A stretch of DNA of 64,000 nt from Primula veris (lineage: Eukaryota; Streptophyta; Magnoliopsida; Ericales; Primulaceae): assembly GCA_963682055.1 (NCBI GenBank), contig OY821751.1:3906001-3970000 (forward strand), read 5' to 3'. Shown here piece after piece: positions 19,096 through 32,500 of the stretch. The notes beneath the pieces are model-generated. The model had not been told where the DNA came from, did not search any database, and saw only the letters and a list, made by a program, of their open reading frames with translations. The first letter of the stretch is position 1. The number at the start of each line of letters is the position of its first letter. The translations under genes were made by a program, and so were the position numbers.

Positions 19096-21322
19096 TGTAA
19101 CGTCTCGGAAATTTTGTACTTTATTATTAATTTTAGTAATAAGATAGTGATATTTAGTTTTGTGGGTGATTACGTATTTGTGTGAAATATACATGTGTGA
19201 TATGAAATTGGCTGTATATAATAGTTGTAGGGGTAATTTGTATAATGTAATAAGTAAGTGGACTAATTAGTAAATTAGTTATACTAAAACCTAAATATAT
19301 AGATAATACATATACATATAGACATATACATATCACATATATACATATACATAGATACCTACATACGGAGAGAGATAATAGAAGAGAGAAAGAGAGACTT
19401 GTGACGAAGTGAGGACGAGAGGAGAGGTCGGCGACCAGACCAGGTCAGGCTGTGGTGTAGGTGGCGGTAGTGGGTGCGGTTTAGGGTTTTAAGTCTGCAG
19501 CTTCGAGGGGGTGATTACGAGGTCATCGGGGGTCCGTTTTCGATAATCAAATATGTTTTCTTAGCTTATTTTTCGAGAGCTATCTATCCGTGTAAGCCGT
19601 TTTATCTGATTTTAACTTTTATAAAAACCCATTTTTGGGAATATTTACTATAATCCGAATTAGAGATTTTTATATTAATCCGTAACTCGTTTTAATTACA
19701 TTTTTAGGGCTGTTGAAGGATTGCTTTGGCATGTCCAGATCTGTTTCTAACCGTTAGGTGGGTTTTGGCTTGAGTTTGGGGGTATTTGACAAACGAGCTC
19801 TCGTTTGCGTAGATTAGGGGGAGGAATATGGATTCGCTTTAAATGCGGTTTTGTGTGTTGTTTGTTGTATGCTAAGCTATGTAAAATGGTTAGTGTGTAT
19901 TGCATCATGTTATTGTATTTTGTGTGTGTAACAGCTTCACATCGTTATTTTTATGATGATTATATTGTGTATGGCGATTTTACTATTTTTATTATAAAAT
20001 GAATTGTGGAAAAATAAAATGATTTAAATGTGTTATTTAATTAAATTTTTTAAAAACGTGAAAGTAGTGAAAGTGTGTCAGTGGTGATATCGTGTATACT
20101 CTTGTGGTGATACCGTGTATACTTCTATGGTGATGTGTTTATCTAATTACATCAAATATTATAAAGTGTGTTTTATGTTTTATTGTGGACTTTACTGTTT
20201 TCGTGTTTGGTATTCAAGTCTTTTATATTTATTTTAGGGATTGCAGTACCAAGTGTTAAGGCAGAGCTGTGTCAGCTTACGGTGAGATCCCGGAAACTTG
20301 CTCAAGGATTAAGTATATCGGTACCATAGGGTTAGTCCCCTTAAAGCCGGCCCCATATTTTTTGGTCACATATTAGTGTCAGAATATGGGTGAGGGAACC
20401 ATTGCACTTTGGGTCCTAGAGCAGAGTGGCTCTAAAAGTGGGTACATGTGAGGCAATCCCGACTTTGTGTTTCGTTGAGTCTTGTTTTATTTTGTTTTGT
20501 TTTATTTTATTATTAATTCAGTTGATCTTGATTATATGTTCATTTACTCGTGTTGTGATTTATATTTGTTGATGTGTTTTTCGTGCAATTGCCTTTGTCA
20601 TTATTTGCCAAGATATCATATTTGCCATGTTAGGATTGTGTGTGCGTGCTTAGTAGCATGCGCCGTTTTTAAAGCGAGATTGTTTTCTTACCTCCTTTCT
20701 TTGTTTTCTGTACATTTTGTTCACGATTGATGTACATGTGATGACGTAGATGGTGGCAAAGTTTAGAGTGCTTGCATGAAGCTCATTATCATATTACACG
20801 TGATCGCGCGCACGCTAAACTAGTTTTTTGTTCATTTTGGCATTATCTCATTTTGAGCCTTGTTGGCCTAGTAAGCATTTAACGCGAAATTAATTTTCTT
20901 TTGGTTGGAGTAACTTATCTCGTGCACTTGTATATTTTAGATTACGCTATTTTATAGAAGGTTAGCTGGGTTGGATTTGATTTATCCTTGTTGGATTATT
21001 TGGTAATCGCGTTGCGATTTTGTTATGTGTTGTTTTAGACAGGTCTAATTTATTGGAAACACATAGATACGCAAAGCTCATGCCGAAATTTTCTAAAAAA
21101 TGTACTGTATTGTTTGTGTTGTCACATTTGAACACCGTTGGCTACCCTTAGGCCAATTTAGTGAATCAAATGTGATTATCGGCATGGCCTGAAATATTTA
21201 TTTGGTTCTATTGATTGACATATTATCGAATGGCATTCCGCATGTTTCTTTATTTAAACTTTTCCCTTTTTATTTTAATTTACATTCACGACCCGGGTTT
21301 ATCCAAAATCCGGGGCGTGACA
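19096..21322 (+). repeat. 5' LTR of gypsy element 1
   Basis: TGTAACGTCTCGG to CGGGGCGTGACA, 2227 bp. It includes an AT-rich ACATAT-type microsatellite (about 19308-19365) followed by a GAGA-rich tract, and a 23-bp repeat near 20084-20130 (GTGGTGATAYCGTGTATACT core). The right end fits directly before the PBS. Confidence 0.85.
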
Positions 21323-21325
21323 GCT

Positions 21326-21337
21326 TGGTATCAGAGC
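21326..21337 (+). other. Primer-binding site of gypsy element 1
   Basis: TGGTATCAGAGC, initiator-Met type, three bases after the LTR end. Confidence 0.9.
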
Positions 21338-21622
21338 TAACCGGGTTCCGATTACCTTGGTTTCCTGTTGGGTAGGATAGGCACACACAGACGGGTCATA
21401 GAATAAGATAGTAAGAACATTCTTTCATGAAAGTCTGCAATTGTTGGTAATTGTGCATACTTCCTTTGTGACATTTCTGTTCTATACTTTTACTTGAGTG
21501 ACTTATAGAGCGTAACATATGTGTGATGACATTGTGTGGTAAAAAAATCTTGTTATTTATGTTTTAGTGGGATATTTTTTTAATTTAAATTTTCTTTTCG
21601 CAATAGTTATGTGTAGTTACTG

Positions 21623-23021
21623 ATGGCTCCTAAGCGAAAACCAACTCGCGGTACGGGCGATAAGAGTCGAGGTCCTATACCTACTCGTGCTCGTACTTTT
21701 AGGGGTCGGAATCCTGCTCCTAAAGAGGCATCCGAGAGTGGTCGTATGGCAAGTCGAAATCGTGGTGGTGGTCGTAGTTGTGGTCGAGGGAGAACCGGTC
21801 GTGAGGTTCCACCCGAAGACGTTCGTAATAATGCCCCACCCGAGGTTCATAATTTGGAGGATGAAGGGGACGAAAATCCGAATGGAGATGGGAATGGTAA
21901 TGTCAACAACCCTATGATGACCCAATTTATGAGGGCTATGGCAGAGACTATGCGATGCATGGGCTCAAGTTCTCAAGGCGGGTTAATTGGTGGGGAAACA
22001 GAAGCTTCAGCTGCTCAAAAGCATTTTCAGCGTATGGAACCTCCTATCTTTTATGGGGGTGTTGACCCTGAAGTTGCCGAGACTTGGATATCAGATGTGG
22101 AGAATATTTTTGAGTCGCTTCAAATGACGGAAGATAAATTAAAGGTGGTTTGTGCTGTCTGCTATTTGAGGGGCGATGCGGGAGTGTGGTGGAAGAGTCG
22201 AAAGGAGTTGTTCGGTCTGCGGGATATTAGTTGGAAGGGGTTCAGGGAGATGTTTCTCAAGGAGTATTTTCCTCAGCCTATGCGAGATTCGAAGAAAACA
22301 GAATTCCTAAAGCTTATTCAGGGTAATATGAGTGTGCGTGACTATCATCTAAAGTTCCAAAAGTTATCGACATATTATCCAAAAAGTGTAAGCACTGAGG
22401 AGCTTCGTTGTCAGCGGTTTGAGCAGGGATTAGGTCCTAAGATTCTCAGCAGTCTAGCATCGCATGTGTTTACTTCTTTTGATATCCTTGTAGAACGCGC
22501 GTTGAAAGTCGAGGCGGCAGATGTTGAGGAAAAGCGCATTCTGGCAACTAAGCTACATAAGCCCCCTTTTCCTTCTTCGGATTATGTCTCTAGTTCTCGG
22601 TTTCAGTCAGGAGACTAACTGTAAGTTGGGTAATAGCAGGGGTGATCGTAAGAGGTTGAGGGATGCCGACTATTTTCCTGGTTTTCGAGGACATTCCCAC
22701 CCTAAGAGTTATTCGAGTACGGGTTCTGTGTCTTCTGTTCCTCAAGCGAATTCTGGATGCTATAATTATGGTTCTCGGGCTCATAGGGTTAGAGACTGTC
22801 CTAGGGATAAGTGTCATAAGTGTAATGGTTTAGGACATCTTCAGAGTCAGTGCATGTCAAGGGGAACTAGTGCCATTTTCTCAGCTTTTATTCGTACTAC
22901 TCCAACTACTCAAAACTATTCGATTGTGCCTTCTTATTCCGGTTCTAAGGCTCCTATTCCTCATAATTCTATAGCAACTCGCGGTGGTTTTCAGAGTTCC
23001 AGTCGTGGTGGTTATCAGTAG
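21623..23021 (+). pseudogene. Gypsy 1 gag, frameshifted
   Basis: Starts with a basic, RG-rich N-terminus (MAPKRKPTRG). The Retrotrans_gag core spans about residues 135-300 (EPPIFYGG, WWKSRKELF). The frame ends at 22616-22618 but homologous coding goes on in another frame to 23021. That part has two zinc knuckles: the first is damaged (CYNYGSRAHRVRDC, the second Cys is Tyr), the second is normal (CHKCNGLGHLQSQC). Confidence 0.8.
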
Positions 23022-23060
23022 CACCAGTCTTCTCAATCTTCTCAGGGTACTCAAACTCGT

Positions 23061-24470
23061 GTGTTCGCCCTGCCTCAAGTTAATACTGACAGGGGTGAAC
23101 CTTCAGTTATTCAAGGTACCTTACTCGTTAGCTCTTCCTGGGCTAATGTATTATTTGATACTGGCGTTTCTCATTCATTTATTTCCTCTTGTTTTGCTTT
23201 ATCTATGGGTTTATTATTCAGTATCCAGGATCCTGCTATGTTGGTTGAAACTCCTATTTATGGTTGTGTTCCGCTTGATCGCATATGCCGTGACTTTGTG
23301 CTTTATATTTCTGAACACCCTTTTGTGTTCGACTTTCTTGTGCTTGATATGACTAGCTTTGATGTTATTCTTGGTATGGACTAGTTATCTTTCTTTCAGG
23401 CCATTATTGATTTTGAGCGTAGACATGTATCTTTTATTACTCCTTTTGGTGATCGTATTATTTTCTCTGGGGACCGATGTAGTCATTTTTCTCCGTCGTG
23501 GAACATTGTTGATGACTTGGGTGGGTTATTACCTAGCTTATTGGTTAGTGATGAAGTGTCTACCGATGTCGAGCTACCTCCCATGGTGTGTGAGTTTTCC
23601 GAGGTGTTTCCTAATGATCTTGTTGAACTTCCTCCTCAGCGTGAGGTGGAGTTTTCTATAGACTTAGCACCAGGGACTGCTCCTGTTGCTATGGCTCCTT
23701 ATCGTTTAGCGCCAGCTGAACTGAAAGTGTTAAAGGAAAAGTTGGATGATTTGTTGGGTAAGGGATTTATACATCCTAGTGTGTCTCCATGGGGTGCGCC
23801 AACATTATTTGTCCAGAAGAAGGATGGTAGTATGCGCATGTGTATTGATTATCGTAAGCTGAATCGAGTTACGATAAAGAATAAGTATCCCCTGCCACGA
23901 ATCGATGACCTCTTCGATCAGCTAAAAGGGTCGAAGTGTTTTTCGAAGATTGATCTTCGCTCAGGGTACCATCAACTTCGAGTTCGTGAGATGGATATTC
24001 CTAAGACTGTATTTCGTACTCGGTATGGTCATTATGAGTTTCTAGTGATGCCATTCGGGTTAACGAATGCACCTGCTGCTTTTATGGACTTGATGAACCG
24101 TGTTTTTAGAGCCTTTCTGGATAAGTTTGTGGTGGTGTTTGTGAACGATATTCTGGTATACTCTTCATCTGAGGAAGAACATAGGGATCATCTTCGTATT
24201 GTGCTTACTCTTTTACGAGAGCACAAGCTCTATGCTAAGTTTTCCAAGTGCGAGTTTTGGATGTCAGAGATGAAGTTTCTTGGCCACGTAGTGTTTGCAG
24301 GTGGAGTATCTGTTGATTCTTCTAAGATCAAAGCGGTAACTGATTGGGTGCAACCAATAAGTGTGTTCAAGATCCGAAGTTTTTTGGGACTTGCGGGCTA
24401 TTATCGAAGATTCGTACAAGATTTCTCTCGTTTGGCGGGTCCATTAACTCGACTAACGAAGAAAGACGTA
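23061..24470 (+). pseudogene. Gypsy 1 protease-RT, inactive
   Basis: The aspartic protease has FDTGVSHSFIS in place of DTGA. A Trp-to-stop change lies at 23382-23384. The RT reads on from about 23517 ([34 protein letters not shown]). Its catalytic box is FVNDI (Asn codon at 24144-24146) instead of xxDD, so one metal-binding Asp is lost. Coding ends at the copia junction after [10 protein letters not shown]; the last residues before the stop at 24488 come from the copia LTR. Confidence 0.85.
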
Positions 24471-24911
24471 GATTGTTTTACTCTTTAAATAGTTAATAGG
24501 TTTGCTTGTAAAAAGTGTGTGTTCTAAATTATAAAGAAATCAACTTTGAAAGAATACACAATGAACTTTTAAAACGAAAAATAATGGTGGGATGCCATTG
24601 ATCTTTTGAGTGATAGTTATGAGGTAGAAGCAATATAGAGATAGGCAAAAAATCTAGAGGGAGTCTGAGAGTTTTTCATTAAGACTTAAATCCTATAATG
24701 TAAGGTTTTATAATATCATTAATCTGGGTGAGTGCCCCGGAGACGTAGCGTAGTTGGGTGAACTCCGTTATTAAATGTGCATATAATTTAATTCAAGTAT
24801 ATTTAACTTTACAAGTTTTGTCCATCATTATACTTAGGTTCCAACCTCAGTTGCAAGTGTACTTGGAATCTAACTTCATAACTGTAACTAGAACAGCGGA
24901 TAGGAATTCCA
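24470..24911 (+). repeat. Truncated 5' LTR of copia C
   Basis: Only the 3' 440 bp of the LTR remains, ending GGAATTCCA just before the PBS. Its sequence differs from the LTR at 28353, so the two LTRs of this element are not from one recent insertion, or the element is old. Confidence 0.8.
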
Positions 24912-24913
24912 AT

Positions 24914-24925
24914 TGGTATCAGAGC
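24914..24925 (+). other. Primer-binding site of copia C
   Basis: TGGTATCAGAGC, intact, two bases after the LTR end. Confidence 0.85.
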
Positions 24926-24970
24926 TTCACACTATATTTTACTTAGTGTGGATCTTGTGTTCTGGTAAAG

Positions 24971-25680
24971 ATGGACTTAATGATAGAAGGAAATTCATTC
25001 AACAAGCCACCATTGCTTGAAGGATGAGTTAACTATGGAGTTTGGAAAATAAGAATGAGATCCTTCATCAAACAGCAAGATGAACAAGCATGGAAGTCTG
25101 TACTCTATGGTTGGGAAGTTCCAATCGTTACTTATGGTGAAGGTGAACTAGTTTATATGCCTGAAGACAGATAGTCTGCTGATGAGGATAAAAAGTCCCG
25201 TGCAAACTCAACAACAATAAACTTAATCTTTGCTGGTGTAACTCTAAGCATGTTCAGGTATATCTCTCACTGTGAAACTGCCAAAGATGCATGAGATATC
25301 CTACAAGTAAGCTTTGAGGGAACTGTTAAAGTAAAAGCTTATAAACTCCATCAATTAACTACTCAGTTTGAAAATCTAAGAATGGAGGAAGATGAAACTA
25401 TTGAATAGTTTAATGGAAGAATCTGTCACATTGCCCATCAAGCAGGAACCTTAGGTGAAAAATATAGTGATGCTAAACTTGTAAAGAAAACTCTAAGGTC
25501 TCTTTCAGAAAGATTTGAAATTAAAGTAACAGCTATTGAGGAGTCAACAGATCTAGAAAACTTAAAACTTGAAGAAGTTATAGGAAATCTAAGCACTCAT
25601 GAGTTAAAATTCTTCAAACTAAAGAGAACAGAAAAGGAAATAGCCTTTCAAGCTAAGAAATCAGAATCTAAACTTTGTAT
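24971..25680 (+). pseudogene. Copia C gag fragment
   Basis: Same gag as at 7094 (YGVWKIRMRSFIKQQ). In-frame stops lie near 25026, 25173, 25294 and 25408. Homology ends at about 25680, before the zinc knuckle. Confidence 0.75.
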
Positions 25681-26686
25681 GCTTTTCTGTGTGAAACATC
25701 AATAAATTTTGGAACCTTAAGAAGTGATATTGGGGTATGTCATTATAGATCTAATTAAATACTCTTGCTATGCATGCTTTTCTGTGAGAAACATCAATAA
25801 ATTTTGTGTCTAATGTAAGTTTTGATTGAGCTATGGTGTTTTTCTCTTAAAAAAGCCGCTGGTTGATGTCCCAAAAATAGATGTGGGATAACTGGTCTTA
25901 AAACCTCTCTGGTAATAGAGTTGCAAGCACAAAGTGCAAATTTTACATTAAGTTGCAAGCTCAGTTGCAACCCTAATCTGGAAAACAGAAAAGTCAGTAA
26001 CTATCAAAAGAAAGTCTTATTGCTTATGATCAAATTTAGCATACGTTGATTTCCTAAGTGAAATGAAATGATAAAGTCAAGACAAAGTCTTGAAATTTTT
26101 GGCATCACTTATACTCTTTCCTTGCTGAGATGGTTAAGCCAGTTTTTGTGTCGAGGAAAAACAGATTTGCTCAACATAATCTCTTAGTCTTAATTTTATT
26201 GTATGGATATACTATGATAAATATATATTCTTGAATAAATTCTTAGTATCTTGTGTTCAAAATTCTATAATACATATTATTGCTATCTTAATTTTGATAC
26301 AAGTCAAATTTCTATATTTCTTCAGTCACTCATAAATCAGAAAAATTAGATAAATCTGTTTTAAATTGGAATATAGATCTTTATTCTTTCCTGAATTTAT
26401 CCTGATAAAAATAGTATCTTGATGCGATTTTTTTTAAAATTGGAATAATTGTTGAAAGGAAGGTGCCTATTTTTTGGAAAAATTTGCTCACTAATGGGAT
26501 TTGGGTATATCATTTCATAATTTAAAACGACTTGGGCTTAATTGCTATATAAGCTAGTGTTTAATGTGAGACTGAAACAACAAAAATCAGAATTACTATC
26601 TCTCTCTATAACAAATTAAAAACTATGTTTTTCTGAAAAACCCTATTTCTCGTGTTCCAAGTCCAGTTGCAAACTCAGATCCAACC
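25681..26686 (+). promoter_or_regulatory. Spacer and leader before the 3' ORF of copia C
   Basis: No coding sequence. A stretch starting TGCTTTTCTGTG is duplicated at 25681 and about 25768. GTTGCAA-type boxes occur at about 25919-25975. The part from about 26075 matches the spacer of copia B. A TATATAAG box lies at about 26547, some 140 bp before the ORF, followed by a CT-rich run and another GTTCCAAG/AGTTGCAA cluster just before the ATG at 26687. Confidence 0.45.
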
Positions 26687-27959
26687 ATGTCTTCTTCTCC
26701 TCACAATCAACCTGATCTAAACTATGAGCATAACAGTACTCTTTGTGACTTTATGAATAGGTCCAAAACTCATAGAGGTTCTAAAGAAAAGGTAAGTGAA
26801 CCCTCTTCTACCCAACCCAAAAAGCATAGAGTTAAGAAACGTCCTGGAAGAGACACACATAATGTTCCTATCTTTGTTAAATATATCTATGACACTCTTA
26901 ATAGTAAGGTTGATCCTAAGTTCTGGAACACAATTATGTCACATAGGTTTTCTGAACTTAGTAATAGGGAAATACATTCTGAAAGACAACTGAATCTGGC
27001 TAGTTATAGGAACATTCAACTGCATGTTGAAAATTTGTTGAAAGATGTTGGTCTTGACAAAACTATTAGGTATCCCGAATCTTATTTTCTTAAACTAATT
27101 AGGAATTTTATGCTAGTCTGAATGAATGGGTGTTTGATAAGGGTGATATGGCTTGTGGTAGAGTGTATGTGAGGGGTCTTACTCTTGATTTTAACCCTGT
27201 ATTGATTAATAAGTTTCTAGGTTCTCTTAGCAACTCTGAGGGTGATCTAGACTTTGATATACATTCTGTAGCTCTAGCTATTACAGGGAAAGATAACCAA
27301 TTTGATGGAAATTCCATTAAAACCTCTGCCCTAACTCTAAGTGCAGCTGTTTTGCACAAAATCTCTAAGTTTAATTGGATACCAATTAAACAACCCTCTA
27401 AACTTACCAAAGATATGGCTATGTTCATTTATAAAATTATGTCCAAAATTCCCATCAACTTTGGTGAGCATGTGTTCAATTTGGTCAAAGAATTTTCTGA
27501 TGTCAAAGCTAGCTCTGTCTTGCTGCCTTTTCCTTATTTAATCTCTAGTATTCTTCTCTCTCAAGTGGATCTTGTGCCCCCATCTTAATAAATCCTCTAC
27601 TTCAATCATTTGAAAAACTTACCAAATGCTCTTCTGCTATCTATATTTCTGCTAAACTTCTTAAGGAAGGTCATATCAATGACATAATTGGTGAAAATGT
27701 AAAGGAAAAAGAATCTACTAGTGCTGCTCCTAAGAAGAAGGGTGTTAGAAGGTATTTGGAACAACAACTTGCTATTAATCAAGAGAGGAGGGCTGAGCTA
27801 GATACCCATGACTATGAGATCAAGAAACTGCTAGAAAATCTCAAGGAGAGTGATAATGAAAGTGATAGTGACAGTGGTTACTCCTTCAGCAGTACATATG
27901 AAGATGTGGTCAGAGATGAACCTCTTTCATCAAGAACTCCTCATTCTAGAAGGCATTGA
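26687..27959 (+). pseudogene. Broken 3' ORF of copia C
   Basis: Near-identical to 106-1377 but without the base loss near 840, so its second reading frame stays open longer (27130-27588). It shares the early frameshift (stop at 27119-27121) and the later stop (27586-27588). The last part (27756-27959) keeps the acidic serine-rich tail. Confidence 0.75.
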
Positions 27960-28352
27960 TGAGTCAAGTAATGAAACCTAGTTTGTCTTGGCTGTGACAA
28001 ATAGGGGGAGAATTGAGAGTTTATGATGCTATGTGTTTTATTTCAATTTCTGCAAATTCTGTGTTAAAACTATCTTGTGCCAGTATTTTTGGCCTTATGT
28101 CTGTTCTGCAACTTATTTCTGGATTATGTTTCTTAATGGTTGAATAAGTTCTGTAACATTGGTGAACATATATCTATTTGAGTTTATATGTTATCTGCAA
28201 TTCTAGCTTGCAGGGGTAGCTTAAGTTTTTAACTCAAAATAACTGCAATTAAATAATACAGTGAATATTGTATGTGCTAACAAAATTTGCAGATGGAGCT
28301 ATTTTGAATAAACTCATATTATTTTGTCAAAACCAATGACAAATGGGGATAT

Positions 28353-29463
28353 TGTTAGGACCATATTTCCAGCCTGGTAACTCTTTGTTGCCAATTGGTT
28401 TGAACAAAATAATCCAAGTTGATTGTTAAGAATTGAGACAGTCTTATGTTTACAGGTGAGGTTGCAACCTCAGTTGCAACCACAATTCTAACCTGCCAAT
28501 ATGCAGGATTCTGTCTAATTCTGTCTAACTGCATTACTTGATCTTTAAAGTCTTTTATTTGAATTAAAGAATGCGGGAAATATTCTCATATGTTAAAAAA
28601 GATTCAATTTATATATATTGAGAATATTAAGGTGATAAAGAATGGAAGTTGTTTAAAAGATATATGAAGATTAGTTTAGAAGATATTGTTTCTTTTATTG
28701 TGGAAACTAAATCTCTTTGAATATGCAAAGTTTTTATCTCGTGATTCAATCTATGTGCTTACACAATCAGTAATGATCTAATTAGATTGAATGTTATACG
28801 GAGTTATGATTTCAAATTATATTAAGATTTTATCTCTAAAAGATATTGTTTTATATGTTCCTTGTTTAAGGAAATAGTAACTCCTATTGTAAAGCAAGTT
28901 ATTAACATGTATTAACATGAAGATTGAGATCAATCAATCGCAGCATTATCTCGTGTAATTATGGGAAGATTGAGATCAATTAGAAGAGTCCAAATCAATT
29001 AACAAGATCTTGAAGAAAGAAGATTTTTTTACTCTTTAAATAGTTAATAGATTTGCTTGTAAAAAGTGTGTGTTCTAAATTATAAAGAACTCAACTTTGA
29101 AAGAATACACAGTGAGCCTTTAAAACGAAAAACAATGGTGGGATGCCATTGATCTTTTGAGAAATAGTTATAAGGTAGAAGCAATATAGAGATAGGAAGA
29201 AAAACCTAGAGTGAGCCTGAGAGTTTTTCATTAAGACTTAAATCCTATATTGTAAGCTTTTATAATATCATTAATCTGGGTGAGTGCCCCGGAGACGTAG
29301 CCTAGTTGGGTGAACTCGGTTGTTAAATGTGCGTGTGATTTAATTCAAGTACATTTAACTTTACAAGTTATGTACATCATTATACTTAGGTTCCAACCTC
29401 AGTTGCAACTGTACTTGGAACCTAATTGCATAACAACAACTAGAACAGCGGATAGGAATTTCA
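28353..29463 (+). repeat. LTR of copia C, shared with the next internal region
   Basis: 1111 bp and almost the same as 1771-2881. It is followed at once by a decayed PBS and gag of a second internal region (29464-33600), repeating the internal-LTR-internal order of copia A. Confidence 0.85.
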
Positions 29464-29531
29464 ATTGCTATCGGAGTTTCACACTAGATTTTATTTAGTG
29501 TGGATCCTGTGTTCTGGTAAAGATTGACTTA

Positions 29532-32500
29532 ATGGGGGAAGGAAATACTTTCAACAAGCCACCATTGTTTGAAGGAGGGGTTACCTATGGAGTTTGGAAA
29601 ATAAGAATGAGATCCTTCATCAAACAACAAGATGAACAAGCATGGAAGTCTGTACTCTATGGTTGGGAAGTTTCAACTGTTACTGATGGTGAATGTGAAC
29701 TAGTTTATGTGTCTGAAGACAGATGGTCTGCTGATGAGGATAAAAAGTCAAGTGCAAACTCAACAACAATAAACTTAATCTTTGCTGGTGTAACTCTAAG
29801 CATGTTCAGATATATCTCTCACTGTGAAACTGCCAGAGATGCATGAGATATCCTACAAGTAACCTTTGAGGGAACTGTTAAAGTAAAAGCTTATAAACTC
29901 CATCAATTAACTACTCAGTTTGAAAGTCTAAGAATGGAGGAAGATGAAACTATTGAACAGTTTAATGGAAGAATCTGTCATATTGCCCATCAAGCAGAAC
30001 CTTAAGTGAAAAATATAGTGATGCTAAATTTGTAAAGAAAACTCTAAGGTCTCTTCTAGAAAGATTTGAAATTAAAGTAACTGCTATTGAGGAGTCAACA
30101 GATCTAGAAAACTTAAAACTTGAAGAACTTATAGGAAATCTAAGCACTCATGAGTTAAAATTCTTCAAACCAATGAGAACAGAAAAGGGAATAGCCTTTT
30201 AAGCTAAGAAATCAGAATATAAACTTTGTGATAATCTGCATGATGAAGAACAGCTGGCCTTCTTTGCTAAAAAGATTTACAAAAAATTATATAAGAAAAA
30301 GCAGGATGATACTGGAACATCTAAAAATTTTAATAAAAGAGAAAATCAACTTAGGTCAGAATTTAGGCTTAATAATAATCAGAAAGGAAAGTGAAATCCA
30401 AAAGAAAAAGATGACAGAAACTATCAGTCTAGAGAAATTCAGTGCATAGAGTGTAGGGGTTATGGTCACATTCAGGTTGAGTGTGCTAACACTTTAAAAA
30501 GAAACAAAAATGTTTATATAATCACTCACAGTGACAGTGAATCTAAGAGTAATAGTGATGCAGAGGATGAATCTAGTTTTGTTAACTTTATGGGAAGAAT
30601 CACTGAAAATGAAACTGTTTATGAAAGTGATTGTGAGTCAGTTTCAACTTTAGTTACAACTGCACTTAAAACCTATAACAGTGACGAGCAAGAACTCTCA
30701 GAAGAGAGTATTACTCAACAATATCTTGTTCTTTATGAAAAATATTAAAGCCTGAGCAAACAATCTATCATCATCAACAAACTCAATGCTAATCTAAAAG
30801 ATGAAATAAAGAATCTCACTGAACAACTCAACAGACAACAATTTGAGTTAAAAGAAACCAAAAAGAAAATGAAACTGTTGAATGCTTCAGCTTCAGAGAA
30901 ATTAGATGATATGCTGTCATATGTTAGAAGCTCAAAGGATAAAGTGGTTTGGGGTACTGTGGTTATAAATGTCACGCCCCAAAATCCATAGAACACGGAC
31001 ATCGAGGCATGACCTTTTTAAAACAAAAGAAAATAGAACCTGTTGGTACGAATTTAAAAATTTTAAAAGAAAACACAACGAGCTAAAGGAACGATTAAAC
31101 GAATAAATAAAATTGTTTGCCAAACGCGGCTACATGACCAAATGGTTTTGACAACATATAAAAATTACCAAACGAAAGTAAATTGCCCATAGGCTACAAC
31201 CTCCAAAATAAAATCTAAGTGAAAAGAAAATGAAAGCCCAAGCCCATGCGATGTATTGCCATAGCTTCTAACCGAACGTCTCAACCTATAAAGTACCTGA
31301 AATACAAAATTGTAACGGTGAGTCCCACGCACCTAACTAGACGGGACGGCACCACAAATACCGTCACTCCATCCCATAAATGCAAGAGCTCACAAATTCT
31401 ACAACTACGATAATCGACGTATAAAGAGAAATATAATGACATTCTACAACTATGATAAATTAAATAAATTAAATAACATCTACACACATCGATAGCATAC
31501 ATGGACCTCTCACGCCACCTACCCCAGTCCGTAAGGTAGGTCATTCCCTATCCCTTCGGCCGTCTTATGTCCCCGGAATTAGGGAGAGACATAGACCATT
31601 GCAACATAAAAGTAGATTTATAGTGCGCACTTGGACCTCTCACGCCACTCGTCCCAGTCCGTAAGACGAGTCATTCCCTATCCCTTCGGCCGTCTTATGC
31701 CCCCGGAATTAGGGAGAGACATAGACCATTGCTAACATAAAAGTAAATATAGTGCACACTGGGACCTCTCACGCCACCTACCCCAGTCCGTAAGGTAGGT
31801 CATTCCCTATCCCCTCGGCCGTCTTCTGTCCCCGGAATTAGGGAGAGACAGAGACCATTGCCACTACAGCTAAATCACAAGGTCTCGGCCAATAATATAA
31901 AATCATCCAATTAACACAATTTCATACGTATAAATATTAAGGCCTCGGCCAATAATATTATACTGTTCAAATAACACCATCTCATACGTCATTTAACGTA
32001 ATACAAAATAATCCAAAAGCATTGGTGCTAGATTCACAACTAGCCAAACAAGTCTAATCAGCATAAAAACTCATTCAGGCATTTTAACAAACACCTTGTA
32101 TGCGCAATAAAACTCATATTTATTCAACAATAATTTACCCAATTCTATCAACAACCATATAATACATAATCAACGCATATAACACGCAACCCATTAATAT
32201 TATCATTATTCCGAAATTAATTTAACTTATAAATCCACGTTACCAGATACATATCTGTCTCTGTTCCACTATCAAGTAGATTTCTTATACAGTCAAACGT
32301 AAGCATGATTCCCATCTATTAACAATTTGTAACCTACTGAAACAACATAATAACCATATGTTAATAACCATATGTTCTGCCATAACTTGCCCACTTCATA
32401 CTGCCTATAAAGAACACCAACTACCTTCTACATTGATAACTAAAACTAAGAAGATAAAGATACTTCCAGAATTAGATTATGATTCAAGTATTTGTGTGTA

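Larger units (their letters stand above)
19096..24470 (+). mobile_element. Truncated Ty3/gypsy element 1
   Basis: The 5' LTR, PBS, gag, protease and RT are present. RNase H, integrase and the 3' LTR are missing because the sequence switches to a copia LTR at about 24460-24470. The LTR is a different family from the gypsy LTRs at 34506 and 56334. The element sits in the locus sequence copied from 4791-4940. Confidence 0.85.
24470..29463 (+). mobile_element. SIRE-type copia remnant C, internally deleted
   Basis: The 5' LTR is cut (24470-24911), followed by PBS, a gag fragment, a large internal deletion (rest of gag, protease, integrase, RT), the spacer before the 3' ORF, a broken 3' ORF and a full LTR at 28353-29463. 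From 26581 it matches 1-2881 almost exactly. The left end is fused to gypsy element 1. Confidence 0.8.

Noticed and set aside
19805..20730. Frames of 65 and 82 codons in the gypsy 1 LTR
   Set aside because: They are in LTR sequence, are rich in Cys, Tyr and Phe from T-rich DNA, and have no recognisable domain.
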